Assembly: GCF_009901585.1 (NCBI RefSeq) | Contig: NZ_WXYO01000003.1 | Coordinates: 124,001-188,000 of the forward strand | Length of the DNA stretch: 64,000 nt | From: Poritiphilus flavus | GTDB taxonomy: Bacteria; Bacteroidota; Bacteroidia; Flavobacteriales; Flavobacteriaceae | Direction of reading: 5' to 3' | In this document: piece after piece, positions 44,550 through 53,200 of the stretch | Position numbering within the stretch: position 1 is the first letter of the stretch | Layout of the letters: each line of letters begins with the position of its first letter | The notes under the pieces: model-generated | Told to the model about the DNA's origin: nothing | The model's database searches: none | Seen by the model: the letters and a program-made list of their open reading frames with translations, nothing else | Program-made: the position numbers and the translations under genes

Positions 44550-45170
44550 ATGGAATTTTCATCCAAACTTTTAGAGAACGCGGTGGACGAAATGTCGCAA
44601 CTTCCGGGAATAGGGAAACGTACGGCTTTGCGACTGGTGATGCATCTGCTGAAGCAGCCGCTGGATAAGACAGCGCGCCTGTCGTCTGCCCTGCTGACCC
44701 TGAAAGAAGAGATAAAGTTCTGTAGCAATTGCCATAACATCTCAGATCAGGAGATTTGTGAAATATGCAGTAATCCAAAAAGGGATCCTGGCACCGTTTG
44801 CGTGGTAGAGGATATCAGGGATGTCATGGCCATAGAGAATACCGGGCAATACCGGGGCTTATACCATGTATTGGGAGGAAAGATCTCTCCCGTAGAAGGT
44901 ATTGGGCCGCAAGACCTGACCATAGCCTCCCTTATCGCTAAGGCCAAAGAGGGAAAAATCAAAGAAATGATCTTTGCGCTAAGTTCAACAATGGAGGGAG
45001 ATACCACCAATTTCTACATCTATAAACAACTGGAAGGTATAGACATAAAGACCTCCACCATAGCACGTGGAATTGCGGTTGGAGATGAACTTGAATATGC
45101 CGATGAAGTAACCCTTGGAAGAAGCATCCTGAACAGGATTCCTTTTGAAGGTTCCTTGAAATTATCTTAA
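44550..45170 (+). CDS. recR: Recombination mediator protein RecR
   Basis: The 206-residue protein has the RecR layout: an N-terminal helix-hairpin-helix ([17 protein letters not shown]), a C4 zinc finger (C58, C61, C70, C73), a Toprim domain ([20 protein letters not shown]) and a C-terminal Walker B-like segment. With RecF and RecO it loads RecA at gaps. A GTG frame from 44532 would extend it by six codons; the ATG is preferred. Confidence 0.96.
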   Translation: MEFSSKLLENAVDEMSQLPGIGKRTALRLVMHLLKQPLDKTARLSSALLTLKEEIKFCSNCHNISDQEICEICSNPKRDPGTVCVVEDIRDVMAIENTGQYRGLYHVLGGKISPVEGIGPQDLTIASLIAKAKEGKIKEMIFALSSTMEGDTTNFYIYKQLEGIDIKTSTIARGIAVGDELEYADEVTLGRSILNRIPFEGSLKLS

Positions 45171-45215
45171 GGATAGTTTTATACAATAAATCTAAAAATA
45201 CGGCCGTTTTTTTAC

Positions 45216-45223
45216 TATTTTTG
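45216..45223 (+). promoter_or_regulatory. -7 promoter element before the E2 gene
   Basis: TATTTTTG fits TAnnTTTG and lies 37 bases before the ATG; no clear -33 element. Confidence 0.4.
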
Positions 45224-45260
45224 CAAAATAGTAATCAGAAACTGCGTCTAAAATAACAAT

Positions 45261-46625
45261 ATGTCAAAGTTTGAACTAAAATTGCCGCAAATGGGTGAGA
45301 GTGTAGCTGAGGCTACCCTGACTTCCTGGTTGAAGGAAGTTGGCGACACCATTGAGATGGATGAGGCGGTTTTTGAGATAGCAACGGACAAGGTAGACTC
45401 CGAAGTACCCAGCGAGGTTGAAGGTGTTTTGATTGAAAAACTTTTTGGAGTTGACGATATTATACAGGTAGGGCAAACCGTAGCGGTAATCCAGGTGAAT
45501 GGATCAGCCACAACTTCAGAAGCGGAGGCTACAGCAGTGGTTGAAGCTGTAGAGGAGCCTGAGGTAGCGGCTCAGCAGCTGGAGACCGAGGTTACCCAGG
45601 TCGTAAAACAAATTAGCGGCTCTGAAAGTGAAACGGTTTCCGCACCCAGCCTGGAAAGGTTCTACTCGCCCCTGGTAAAGAATATCGCCAAGGAGGAAGG
45701 TATCTCGATGGCTGAGTTAGACGGTATTCAGGGAACCGGCAAGGAAGGCAGAGTAACTAAAAATGACATACTACAGTATATAGAAGCTCGTACCTCTGGT
45801 AAATCCGCAGTTGAAGAAGTACAGCAGCCGGAGCAGCCTGCGCAGCCCGAACCCGTACAACCACAAGCCACAAACAAGCTGCCGGAACCTCCCGTTAGCA
45901 AGGTCCAGCCGGGAGCAGAGGATGAGGTAATCCCCATGAGCCGTATGGGCAAGCTAATTGCGCATCATATGCGTGAAAGTGTGGCTACTTCTGCCCATGT
46001 ACAGAGTTTTATCGAAGCTGATGTGACAAACATTGTCAACTGGAGAAATAAAGTAAAGGCCGAATTTGAAAAGCGGGAGGGAGAGAAGCTCACCTTTACA
46101 CCGATTTTCATGGAAGCCGTGGCTAAAGCCTTGAAAAATTTCCCGATGATCAATATTTCCGTAAGTGGGGATACGGTGATCCGGAAAAAGAACATCAATA
46201 TCGGGATGGCGGCGGCTTTACCTGATGGCAACCTGATCGTCCCGGTGATCAAGAATGCAGACCAGTTGAATTTGGTTGGAATGGCAAAGGTGGTTAACGA
46301 TCTGGCCTTCAGGGCCAAAAACAACGCATTAAAACCGGATGAGGTTCAGGATGGAACCTACACGGTTACCAATGTGGGTTCCTTCGGAAGTGTTTTCGGG
46401 ACACCGATCATCAATCAGCCTCAGGTAGCTATACTGGCTCTGGGAGCTATAAGAAAAGTACCATCTGTCATTGAAACTGAAGAAGGAGACTTTATTGGAA
46501 TACGGAGTAAAATGTTCCTGTCTCACAGCTACGACCACAGAGTGGTAAACGGCGCCCTTGGCGGGATGTTCGTAAAAGCTGTTGCCGATTATCTGGAGGC
46601 CTGGGATACGAACAGGGAGATTTAA
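45261..46625 (+). CDS. Dihydrolipoyl acyltransferase, E2 component of a 2-oxoacid dehydrogenase
   Basis: The 454-residue protein has one lipoyl domain (about 3-78; lipoyl-lysine K44 in ATDKVDSE), a proline/acid-rich linker, an E1/E3-binding domain (about 135-171) and the catalytic acyltransferase domain (about 220-450). H426 in the DHRVV segment is catalytic. The usual aspartate after VV is asparagine here (DHRVVNGALGG), a variation I recall from Bacteroidota E2 proteins. With one lipoyl domain and no neighbouring E1 genes, it may be the branched-chain type; the exact substrate is open. Terminator follows. Confidence 0.93.
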   Translation: MSKFELKLPQMGESVAEATLTSWLKEVGDTIEMDEAVFEIATDKVDSEVPSEVEGVLIEKLFGVDDIIQVGQTVAVIQVNGSATTSEAEATAVVEAVEEPEVAAQQLETEVTQVVKQISGSESETVSAPSLERFYSPLVKNIAKEEGISMAELDGIQGTGKEGRVTKNDILQYIEARTSGKSAVEEVQQPEQPAQPEPVQPQATNKLPEPPVSKVQPGAEDEVIPMSRMGKLIAHHMRESVATSAHVQSFIEADVTNIVNWRNKVKAEFEKREGEKLTFTPIFMEAVAKALKNFPMINISVSGDTVIRKKNINIGMAAALPDGNLIVPVIKNADQLNLVGMAKVVNDLAFRAKNNALKPDEVQDGTYTVTNVGSFGSVFGTPIINQPQVAILALGAIRKVPSVIETEEGDFIGIRSKMFLSHSYDHRVVNGALGGMFVKAVADYLEAWDTNREI

Positions 46626-46648
46626 GCATAAAAGCATTGTATGGTATT

Positions 46649-46678
46649 AAGCCCTGGGTTTCATCTCAGGGCTTTTTT
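46649..46678 (+). terminator. Intrinsic terminator after the E2 gene
   Basis: AAGCCCTG pairs with CAGGGCTT around a 10-base loop, followed by six T residues. Confidence 0.88.
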
Positions 46679-46706
46679 ATATTTAATGATCTAAACGTTT
46701 AGCGCT

Positions 46707-47492
46707 ATGAGGTTCCTTGTTTTATGTATTTGCATGGTCCTGGTTTCCTGCGGATCAAAACCTTCAAAAGAAAGTATAGAGGCCTACCAGGCAAAGGTCT
46801 TCGAACGAGGGGATATCTCCTTACCTTATCGTATTCTGTTACCTAAGGAATTCGATCCTCAGAAAAGCTATCCCCTGGTGCTGGTTTTGCACGGAGCCGG
46901 AGAACGCGGTTTGGATAATGAGGCACAGCTAACCCATGGCAGTTCAGTTTTTCTGGAACCGGAGAACAGGGAAAAATTCCCAGCAATTGTGGTCTTTCCG
47001 CAGTGCCCGGAAGAGAGCTATTGGGCAAATGTGGACAGGCAACGAAAATTAATGACCTTTAATTTCACCTTTCAACCAGCTGGTGAGGCTACGCCGGCAA
47101 TGAAAAGTTTACAGGCTTTGTTTGACGAGCTTCTCCAAAATCATAAGATAGACCGGAGTCGGATTTACGTAGGAGGACTTTCCATGGGTGGAATGGGTAC
47201 TTTTGAATTCGTTCGCAGGAACCCGGGTACCATCGCTGCGGCCTTCGCCATTTGTGGAGGGGCCCATCCGGACACTGCAGCCAATCTCACTGACACCAAA
47301 TGGTGGGTCTTTCACGGGGATGCGGATATGGTGGTAGATTACGAACACTCTGTGGAAATCGTAAATGCGCTCAAAGAACAGGGAGCGGAGGTACAGTTTA
47401 CCACTTACGAAGGGGTGAATCACAACAGCTGGGAAAATGCCTTTGCAGAACCGGACTTATTGCCCTGGCTCTTCTCGAATCAGCTGAAATGA
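46707..47492 (+). CDS. Lipoprotein alpha/beta hydrolase (esterase-like)
   Basis: The 261-residue protein has a lipobox VLVSC (C15) and an alpha/beta-hydrolase domain. The nucleophile elbow is G157-L-S159-M-G-G, the oxyanion region is VLHGAGERG, the acid is in HGDADMVV (D207 likely) and the histidine is H239 in GVNHNSW. The pattern is close to PHB-depolymerase/phospholipase-like esterases. An envelope-bound esterase or carboxylesterase role is likely; the substrate is unknown. Confidence 0.88.
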   Translation: MRFLVLCICMVLVSCGSKPSKESIEAYQAKVFERGDISLPYRILLPKEFDPQKSYPLVLVLHGAGERGLDNEAQLTHGSSVFLEPENREKFPAIVVFPQCPEESYWANVDRQRKLMTFNFTFQPAGEATPAMKSLQALFDELLQNHKIDRSRIYVGGLSMGGMGTFEFVRRNPGTIAAAFAICGGAHPDTAANLTDTKWWVFHGDADMVVDYEHSVEIVNALKEQGAEVQFTTYEGVNHNSWENAFAEPDLLPWLFSNQLK

Positions 47493-47525
47493 TCAACAGA
47501 CACTTTCACGTCATAGCTGAAAGCG

Positions 47526-47533
47526 TATCTTTG
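47526..47533 (+). promoter_or_regulatory. -7 promoter element before the exonuclease gene
   Basis: TATCTTTG fits TAnnTTTG and lies 17 bases before the ATG at 47550; the -33 element is unclear. Confidence 0.4.
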
Positions 47534-47549
47534 TCCAAAATCTGTATTA

Positions 47550-48326
47550 ATGGAGCTAAAGCTTAGCAAACCCATTTGCTTTTTCGACCTGGAAACTACC
47601 GGGACCAATGTGGCTAAGGACAGGATCGTTGAGATCTCTATTTTTAAGATCTATCCTAACGGAAATAAGGAAAGCAAGACCTGGCTGGTTAATCCGGAAA
47701 TGACCATTCCGGATGTAGCAGTGGCTGTCCACGGGATTTCCAATGAAAAGGTATCCGGAGAGCCTACTTTTAAGGAGTTGTCCAGGCAGATTTACAATAT
47801 GATAAGGGACAGCGATCTGGCCGGGTTTAATTCGGATCGATTTGATATCCCCTTACTCGCAGAGGAAATGCTTAGGGCTGAGGTGGATTTTGATATGAAA
47901 AACATGGTGTCTGTGGATGTACAGACCATATTCCATAAAATGGAAAAGCGAACCCTGGCAGCGGCTTACAAGTTCTATTGTGATAAAGAATTATCCGATG
48001 CCCATAGTGCGGAGGCCGATACCCAGGCCACCTACGAAGTGCTGTTGGCACAACTGGATCGTTACCCGGAGCTGGAAAACAATGTAAAGAAGCTGGCTGA
48101 GTTTTCAAGGAGAAAACAATCTGTGGACTTTGCCGGATTCATTTTACTGGATGAGGATGAAGATGAAATATTCTCTTTTGGCAAACACAAGGGAAAAAAG
48201 GTACTGGAAGTTCTGGAAAAGGAGCCGGGGTATTTCGGATGGATACAAAATGCAGACTTCCCCTTGTACACCAAAAAAATACTTACCCAAATTAAACTTC
48301 GTTCCCTGAACAACAAATTAGGGTAA
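47550..48326 (+). CDS. 3'-5' exonuclease, DEDDh type (DnaQ-like)
   Basis: The 258-residue protein has the DnaQ-like exonuclease motifs: FFDLETTG (D13, E15), the second acidic motif in GFNSDRFDIPLL, and HSAEADTQATYEV with the catalytic His and Asp. The C-terminus (from about 205) carries FGKHKGKKVLEVL, a DUF3820-like domain of unknown role often found in related exonucleases. It is the first gene of a run with the FAH hydrolase, the Hpt protein and cinA. Confidence 0.9.
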   Translation: MELKLSKPICFFDLETTGTNVAKDRIVEISIFKIYPNGNKESKTWLVNPEMTIPDVAVAVHGISNEKVSGEPTFKELSRQIYNMIRDSDLAGFNSDRFDIPLLAEEMLRAEVDFDMKNMVSVDVQTIFHKMEKRTLAAAYKFYCDKELSDAHSAEADTQATYEVLLAQLDRYPELENNVKKLAEFSRRKQSVDFAGFILLDEDEDEIFSFGKHKGKKVLEVLEKEPGYFGWIQNADFPLYTKKILTQIKLRSLNNKLG

Positions 48327-48344
48327 AGCGGAATAGTCCATATT

Positions 48345-48956
48345 ATGAAGATCATTTGCATAGGCCGTAACTATACGGAACACATCAATGAATTGCATAA
48401 TGAACGTCCGGAGGAACCGGTGGTTTTCATTAAACCGGATTCCGCTGTATTGCCCAGGGAACAGGACTTCTATATCCCGGAATTTTCCAATGATGTACAC
48501 TACGAAGTCGAAATCCTGGTGAAAATAAAGAAAGTAGGAAAGCATATTGATCAAAGATTTGCGCACACCTACTACGATGAGATAGGCCTGGGGATAGATT
48601 TTACGGCAAGGGACCTTCAGGCAACCTTAAAAAAGAAGGGCTTACCCTGGGAAAAGGCCAAGGGTTTTGATGGTGCTGCAGTAATAGGGGAATGGCTTCC
48701 AAAATCTGATTTTAAGGATGTAAACAACCTGAACTTTGTCCTGAAGAAGAACGGTGAAGTAGTACAAAAGGGGAATAGCGGGCAGATGATCTGGAAGATT
48801 GACGAGATCATTTCTTTCGTTTCTACCTATTTTACCTTGAAAAAAGGGGATGTGATTTTTACCGGAACACCAGCGGGTGTTGGTAAAATTAGCGTAAATG
48901 ATTACCTTTCCGGTACGCTAGAAGACAAAGAACTGTTTGGTATAAAAGTGAAGTAA
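48345..48956 (+). CDS. Fumarylacetoacetate hydrolase family protein
   Basis: The 203-residue protein has the FAH fold with metal and catalytic motifs HYEVEILVKI, GLGIDFTARDLQ, KGFDGAAVIGEW and FTGTPAGVGK. Members hydrolyse or decarboxylate beta-diketo acids and oxaloacetate. The specific substrate is unknown. It ends immediately before the Hpt gene. Confidence 0.92.
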   Translation: MKIICIGRNYTEHINELHNERPEEPVVFIKPDSAVLPREQDFYIPEFSNDVHYEVEILVKIKKVGKHIDQRFAHTYYDEIGLGIDFTARDLQATLKKKGLPWEKAKGFDGAAVIGEWLPKSDFKDVNNLNFVLKKNGEVVQKGNSGQMIWKIDEIISFVSTYFTLKKGDVIFTGTPAGVGKISVNDYLSGTLEDKELFGIKVK

Positions 48957-49295
48957 ATGATATACAGTCTGGACAAAATAAATGAAATGGCGGATGGAGA
49001 TCAGGATTTTGTAAATTCTGTCATTTCGGTTTTTCTCGAAGAAGTGCCCCAGGATCTGGAAGATCTTGAGAGCGCTATTGCTTCTATGGATTACGAAAAC
49101 GTCTATAAACTGGCACATAAGATTAAACCTAATGTGGATCTCTTGGGTATGGAACAAACCCGTGCTACAGCCCTGGAGATCGAGACCCTTGGAAAGAGTT
49201 CTGCGAATAGTGCCGAGATCGCGGAAAAGTTTCCACTCCTCAAAAAAGATGTCTTACAGGTAATTTCTGAGCTTAAAAAAGACTTCGACCTCTGA
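48957..49295 (+). CDS. Orphan Hpt (histidine phosphotransfer) domain protein
   Basis: The 112-residue helical protein has the phosphotransfer motif [13 protein letters not shown] with the phospho-accepting H54. It begins directly after the FAH stop and its stop overlaps the cinA start, so translation is coupled. It has no fused sensor or receiver; the cognate hybrid kinase is not in this operon. Confidence 0.88.
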   Translation: MIYSLDKINEMADGDQDFVNSVISVFLEEVPQDLEDLESAIASMDYENVYKLAHKIKPNVDLLGMEQTRATALEIETLGKSSANSAEIAEKFPLLKKDVLQVISELKKDFDL

Positions 49296-50542
49296 TGTTA
49301 GCCGAGATCATTACGATAGGAGATGAGATCCTTATCGGTCAGATCACAGATACTAATTCTGCCTTTATTGCTTCAGAACTGAATAGAATTGGAGTTTCTG
49401 TTTATCAGATTACTTCGGTACAGGACGATAGGTCTCACATTCTAAAGGCCTTGAAGGATGCAGAATCCAGGGCGGATGTGGTTTTTATTACGGGAGGATT
49501 AGGGCCAACTAAGGACGATATCACCAAACACACCCTGGCAGAGTATTTTGAGGATACCCTGGTTCCCAGGCCCGAAGTACTGGAACATATCGAAGAATTA
49601 TTCAAAAAGTACATTTCAACCCCAATTTCCGATCTCAACCGACAACAGGCTCTGATCCCTTCCAGGGCAGAGGTTTTGCACAATGCCTATGGTACCGCTC
49701 CCGGCATGTGGATCAGAAAGGGAAATAAGGTATTCATTTCCATGCCCGGTGTACCCTTCGAAATGAAAAACCTGATGACCCACCATATCATTCCCAAAAT
49801 CACGGTGGAATTTGAGCGGCCTTACATTCTTCATCGTACCATTATGACTTATGGACTTGGGGAAAGTGCGATCGCTCAACGTATTGAAACCTGGGAAGAC
49901 GAACTGCCGGCCTACATAAAGCTGGCCTATCTGCCAAACCTGGGCAAGGTTAGGCTCAGGCTTACCGCGAAAGGCACGGACAAAGAGCATCTTAAAACGT
50001 CCATGGAAGTTGAAATAAAAAAACTATACGGGCTAATAGGTGATATCATTTCGGGAGAAGAAGAGAATGGGGCCATAGAGGCGGTTGTTGCCTCTTTATT
50101 GACAAAACGGAATCTTACCCTCGCGGTTGCCGAAAGCTTTACCGGTGGAAATATTGCAGCCAAACTTACTGCAATACCAGGTGCTTCCGCCTATTTCATG
50201 GGGAGCATTGTCAGTTATGCTACTGCTGCCAAGATCCAGGTTTTGGGGATTCCCAAAGAGCTGGTGGAAAAGTACTCCGTGGTTAGCCCGGAAGTGGCCG
50301 GGGCCATGGCTGAACAGGCTAAAAGCCAGCTTCAATCTGATTTTGCAATCGCCACAACCGGTAACGCCGGACCAACCAAGGGTGATTCCGACGCAGATGT
50401 CGGAACCGTTTACATCGCCATTGCCTCCCCTTCGGGTGTAAAAGCGCAAAAGTTTACTATGGGAAATCACCGTACCAGAATCGTGCAAAAGTCTGTCCAC
50501 AAGGCATTTGAGATGCTTAAGGCTGAAATTTTAAATTTCTAG
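49295..50542 (+). CDS. cinA: CinA family protein (competence/damage-inducible; NMN deamidase-type)
   Basis: The 415-residue protein has both CinA parts: an N-terminal MoCF-like domain ([30 protein letters not shown]) and a C-terminal CinA/PncC-type domain ([25 protein letters not shown]). The C-domain family hydrolyses nicotinamide mononucleotide; in full-length CinA an ADP-ribose pyrophosphatase activity is described for the N-domain. The start codon overlaps the Hpt stop. Confidence 0.94.
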   Translation: MLAEIITIGDEILIGQITDTNSAFIASELNRIGVSVYQITSVQDDRSHILKALKDAESRADVVFITGGLGPTKDDITKHTLAEYFEDTLVPRPEVLEHIEELFKKYISTPISDLNRQQALIPSRAEVLHNAYGTAPGMWIRKGNKVFISMPGVPFEMKNLMTHHIIPKITVEFERPYILHRTIMTYGLGESAIAQRIETWEDELPAYIKLAYLPNLGKVRLRLTAKGTDKEHLKTSMEVEIKKLYGLIGDIISGEEENGAIEAVVASLLTKRNLTLAVAESFTGGNIAAKLTAIPGASAYFMGSIVSYATAAKIQVLGIPKELVEKYSVVSPEVAGAMAEQAKSQLQSDFAIATTGNAGPTKGDSDADVGTVYIAIASPSGVKAQKFTMGNHRTRIVQKSVHKAFEMLKAEILNF

Positions 50543-50551
50543 AAAAGATTG

Positions 50552-50582
50552 TTGTGGGTCCCGCAAAAATGAGCTAAATTTG
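50552..50582 (+). promoter_or_regulatory. Promoter of the ribosomal protein cluster
   Basis: TTG (50552-50554), 20 bases, then TAAATTTG (50575-50582) fits the Bacteroidota consensus, 33 bases before the rpmB ATG. Confidence 0.7.
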
Positions 50583-50615
50583 CACCCTGTTTAAAATCAA
50601 GTAAAAAGTAACGCA

Positions 50616-50852
50616 ATGTCAAAAGTCTGCGAGATTACTGGGAAGAGGGCAATGTTCGGAAACAACGTTTCTTTTTCGATCAATAAGACCAAGAGAAGAT
50701 TTAACGTAAATCTATCTAAAAAGCGTTTTTATATTCCTGAGGAAGACAGATGGATCACTCTAAAAGTGTCTACCAGGGCACTTAAGACCATCAATAAAAA
50801 GGGAATTTCCGCAGTTTTAAAGGAAGCAAGAGAACAAGGATTGGTAAAATAA
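50616..50852 (+). CDS. rpmB: 50S ribosomal protein L28
   Basis: The 78-residue protein is L28: CEITGKRAMFGNNVS at the start, then basic segments (KTKRRFNVNLSKKRF) and a C-terminal VSTRALKTINKKG. It begins the rpmB-rpmG-DUF4295 cluster, an order I associate with Bacteroidota. Confidence 0.97.
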   Translation: MSKVCEITGKRAMFGNNVSFSINKTKRRFNVNLSKKRFYIPEEDRWITLKVSTRALKTINKKGISAVLKEAREQGLVK

Positions 50853-50872
50853 TCCAAATACGATAGTTTAAG

Positions 50873-51055
50873 ATGGCAAAAAAGGGAAACAGAGTCCAGG
50901 TAATTTTAGAGTGTACCGAGCATAAGAAATCCGGTATGCCAGGGACTTCCAGATATATCACGACGAAGAACAAAAAGAATTCGCCAGACAGATTGGAGAT
51001 CAAGAAATTTAATCCAATCCTTAAGCGTATGACCATTCACAAAGAGATAAAATAA
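50873..51055 (+). CDS. rpmG: 50S ribosomal protein L33
   Basis: The 60-residue basic protein matches L33 ([39 protein letters not shown]). It lacks the paired zinc-binding cysteines of the C+ type. It follows rpmB by 20 bases. Confidence 0.96.
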   Translation: MAKKGNRVQVILECTEHKKSGMPGTSRYITTKNKKNSPDRLEIKKFNPILKRMTIHKEIK

Positions 51056-51061
51056 GAAACC

Positions 51062-51214
51062 ATGGCAAAGAAGACGGTAGCAACCTTACAATCGAGTTCA
51101 AAAAGACTTACCAAAGCCATTAAAATGGTAAAATCTCCAAAAAGCGGTGCTTACACTTTTGTTGAAGGTGTTATGCCTCCGGAATTGGTTAACGATTGGT
51201 TAGCTAAGAAATAA
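51062..51214 (+). CDS. DUF4295 family small basic protein
   Basis: A 50-residue basic protein starts seven bases after rpmG: MAKKTVATLQSSSKRLTKAI at the start and EGVMPPELVNDWLAKK at the end. This is the DUF4295 family, always small and seen next to L28/L33 genes in Bacteroidota, so a ribosome-linked role is likely but unproven. Confidence 0.9.
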   Translation: MAKKTVATLQSSSKRLTKAIKMVKSPKSGAYTFVEGVMPPELVNDWLAKK

Positions 51215-51236
51215 CCCATCGATCTAAGATATTCTC

Positions 51237-51264
51237 AAGCCGCTTTATAAAGCGGCTTTTTTAT
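51237..51264 (+). terminator. Intrinsic terminator of the ribosomal cluster
   Basis: The 22-base perfect palindrome AAGCCGCTTTATAAAGCGGCTT is followed by a T run. Confidence 0.9.
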
Positions 51265-51344
51265 TGGCATTAATTCGGATACTTTAAGATCGTAAGTGCC
51301 AGAACATTTCAGCGGTTATCCACACAATGTTAAAGTGCATTTCC

Positions 51345-51352
51345 TATCTTTG
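51345..51352 (+). promoter_or_regulatory. -7 promoter element before ftsY
   Basis: TATCTTTG fits TAnnTTTG, 22 bases before the ftsY ATG; no strict -33 TTG. Confidence 0.45.
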
Positions 51353-51374
51353 GTAAACCGATTCAATTAGCAGC

Positions 51375-52337
51375 ATGAGCTTATTTAAAAAGATATTTTC
51401 GTCTCAGAAAAAGGAGACGCTGGACAAGGGTCTGGAAAAATCCAAAACCAGTTTTTTTTCAAAACTCAGCAAGGCCGTTGCAGGGAAATCCAAGGTGGAT
51501 GATGAGGTTCTGGACGACCTGGAAGAAGTACTGGTCACTTCCGATGTGGGGGTTGATACCACGCTTAAGATCATAGAAAGAATAGAAGAGCGCGTAGCCC
51601 GTGATAAATACATGGGTACGGAAGAATTGCACGGCATACTCAGAGAGGAAATTGCCGGATTATTGTCGGAAACCCACCAGGGAGAGGCCACCGACTTTGT
51701 AATCCCGGAAGGGGCCAAACCTTTTGTAGTTATGGTGGTTGGTGTAAACGGAGTAGGAAAGACCACTACCATTGGTAAACTGGCCCATCAGTTCAGGCAG
51801 CAGGGTCTAAAAGTAATCTTGGGCGCAGGGGATACCTTTAGGGCCGCGGCCATAGATCAATTACAGGTATGGGCAGATAGGGTAGATGTTCCCATAATCA
51901 AACAGAAAATGGGCAGCGACCCGGCTTCAGTCGCTTTCGATACCCTGAGTTCTGCTGTAAACCAGGATGCCGATGTGGTTTTGATCGATACTGCGGGCCG
52001 CCTCCACAACAAGGTGAATCTGATGAACGAACTGGGCAAAGTGAAACGGGTTATGCAAAAGGTTATCCCAGACGCTCCCCATGATGTATTGTTGGTGCTG
52101 GATGGTTCTACAGGACAAAACGCCTTCGAACAGGCGAAGCAGTTTACCAAAGCCACCGAAGTGACTTCCCTGGCTGTAACCAAACTGGATGGTACCGCCA
52201 AAGGGGGTGTCGTGATCGGAATCTCAGATCAGTTTCAGATACCGGTTAAATACATTGGTGTAGGCGAGGGTATTGACGATCTCCAGGTTTTTAATAAATA
52301 CGAATTTGTAGACTCTTTCTTTAATACCGGAACTTGA
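51375..52337 (+). CDS. ftsY: Signal recognition particle receptor FtsY
   Basis: The 320-residue SRP GTPase has a short basic N-terminus, the N-domain helices (about 40-100) and the G-domain with Walker A GVNGVGKTT (123-131), DTAGR (205-209) and TKLDG (269-273), plus the ALLDAR-type region GAGDTFRAAAIDQL. It docks the ribosome-SRP complex at the membrane. The acidic A-domain of E. coli FtsY is missing, as is normal here. Its stop overlaps the next start by four bases. Confidence 0.97.
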   Translation: MSLFKKIFSSQKKETLDKGLEKSKTSFFSKLSKAVAGKSKVDDEVLDDLEEVLVTSDVGVDTTLKIIERIEERVARDKYMGTEELHGILREEIAGLLSETHQGEATDFVIPEGAKPFVVMVVGVNGVGKTTTIGKLAHQFRQQGLKVILGAGDTFRAAAIDQLQVWADRVDVPIIKQKMGSDPASVAFDTLSSAVNQDADVVLIDTAGRLHNKVNLMNELGKVKRVMQKVIPDAPHDVLLVLDGSTGQNAFEQAKQFTKATEVTSLAVTKLDGTAKGGVVIGISDQFQIPVKYIGVGEGIDDLQVFNKYEFVDSFFNTGT

Positions 52338-53200
52338 AATTATTACTGAGCATCGGACTCTTGTTGTTATGCCCTTTTGCCTGGGGTCAGATAGAGCATC
52401 CCAAAGCCAGCCCCTTTTCCCGGATAGAACAGCAGATAGGACTTTCTAAAATCACGGTTGAGTATTCCAGACCGGCCGTTCGCGGTCGGGAAATTTTTGG
52501 GGATCTGGTCCCATATGGCCGAATTTGGCGGGTAGGTGCAAATGCTTCCACGAAGTTTACCACAGATACGGATCTAACTATAGGCGGGAGCCGACTTCCT
52601 GCCGGGACCTATGCCTTGTACGCTTTCCCGGAAGAGCAGTCCTGGCAGATTGTTTTTCATACAAACACTGGTCATTGGGGAGACGGCAGAAAAGCCTACA
52701 ATCCGAAAGAGGATGCCTTTAGAATTAGGCTGACCCCTGAAAAGATTAGCGATAAACAGGAAAACTTCCTGATCACCTTTGACGAAATCGATCACAATAG
52801 CATGAAAATGCTTTGGCTATGGGATCGTACGAGGATCACCATCCCTATCTCCGTAGATACACATGCTGCAATGCAACGGGAGATCAGCAGAAAAATAACA
52901 GATAAGCCCACGGCCCAAACCTATTATGAGGCCGGCAGGTATCTCCAGGAGCAGGGAAAGGATTTTGAGCTTGCCCTGGACTATTTGAATAAAGCCCTGG
53001 AGCAAGGAGGGGATACTTACTACTTTCACCGGGTAAAATCCCTGGTAGAAGCTGCTCTGGGTGATTTTCCCTCCGCGATAGTTTCCGCTCAGAAATCCCT
53101 GGAACTCGCATCTGCCGAAGGTAAGGATGAATTTGTCCGGATGAACCAAAAAAACATCGATGACTGGAAATCGGTCTTAAAAGCAAATAAGAATGAATAG
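52334..53200 (+). CDS. DUF2911 protein with C-terminal TPR-like region, secreted
   Basis: The start is TTG, overlapping the ftsY stop; it is needed because the signal peptide (1-18, LLLSIGLLLLCPFAWGQ) lies right after it and the first internal ATG is far downstream. The DUF2911 domain (about 25-150: ITVEYSRPAVRGREIFG, IWRVGANASTKFTTD) is followed by a helical TPR-like stretch (190-285: YYEAGRYLQEQGKDFELAL). Function unknown. The next gene overlaps it by eight bases. Confidence 0.85.
   Translation: MKLLLSIGLLLLCPFAWGQIEHPKASPFSRIEQQIGLSKITVEYSRPAVRGREIFGDLVPYGRIWRVGANASTKFTTDTDLTIGGSRLPAGTYALYAFPEEQSWQIVFHTNTGHWGDGRKAYNPKEDAFRIRLTPEKISDKQENFLITFDEIDHNSMKMLWLWDRTRITIPISVDTHAAMQREISRKITDKPTAQTYYEAGRYLQEQGKDFELALDYLNKALEQGGDTYYFHRVKSLVEAALGDFPSAIVSAQKSLELASAEGKDEFVRMNQKNIDDWKSVLKANKNE

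Noticed and set aside
44492-44740. N-terminal extension of the symporter
   Set aside because: It runs antisense over the recR start, lacks membrane helices and has no family match; the ATG at 44491 precedes the first helix directly.
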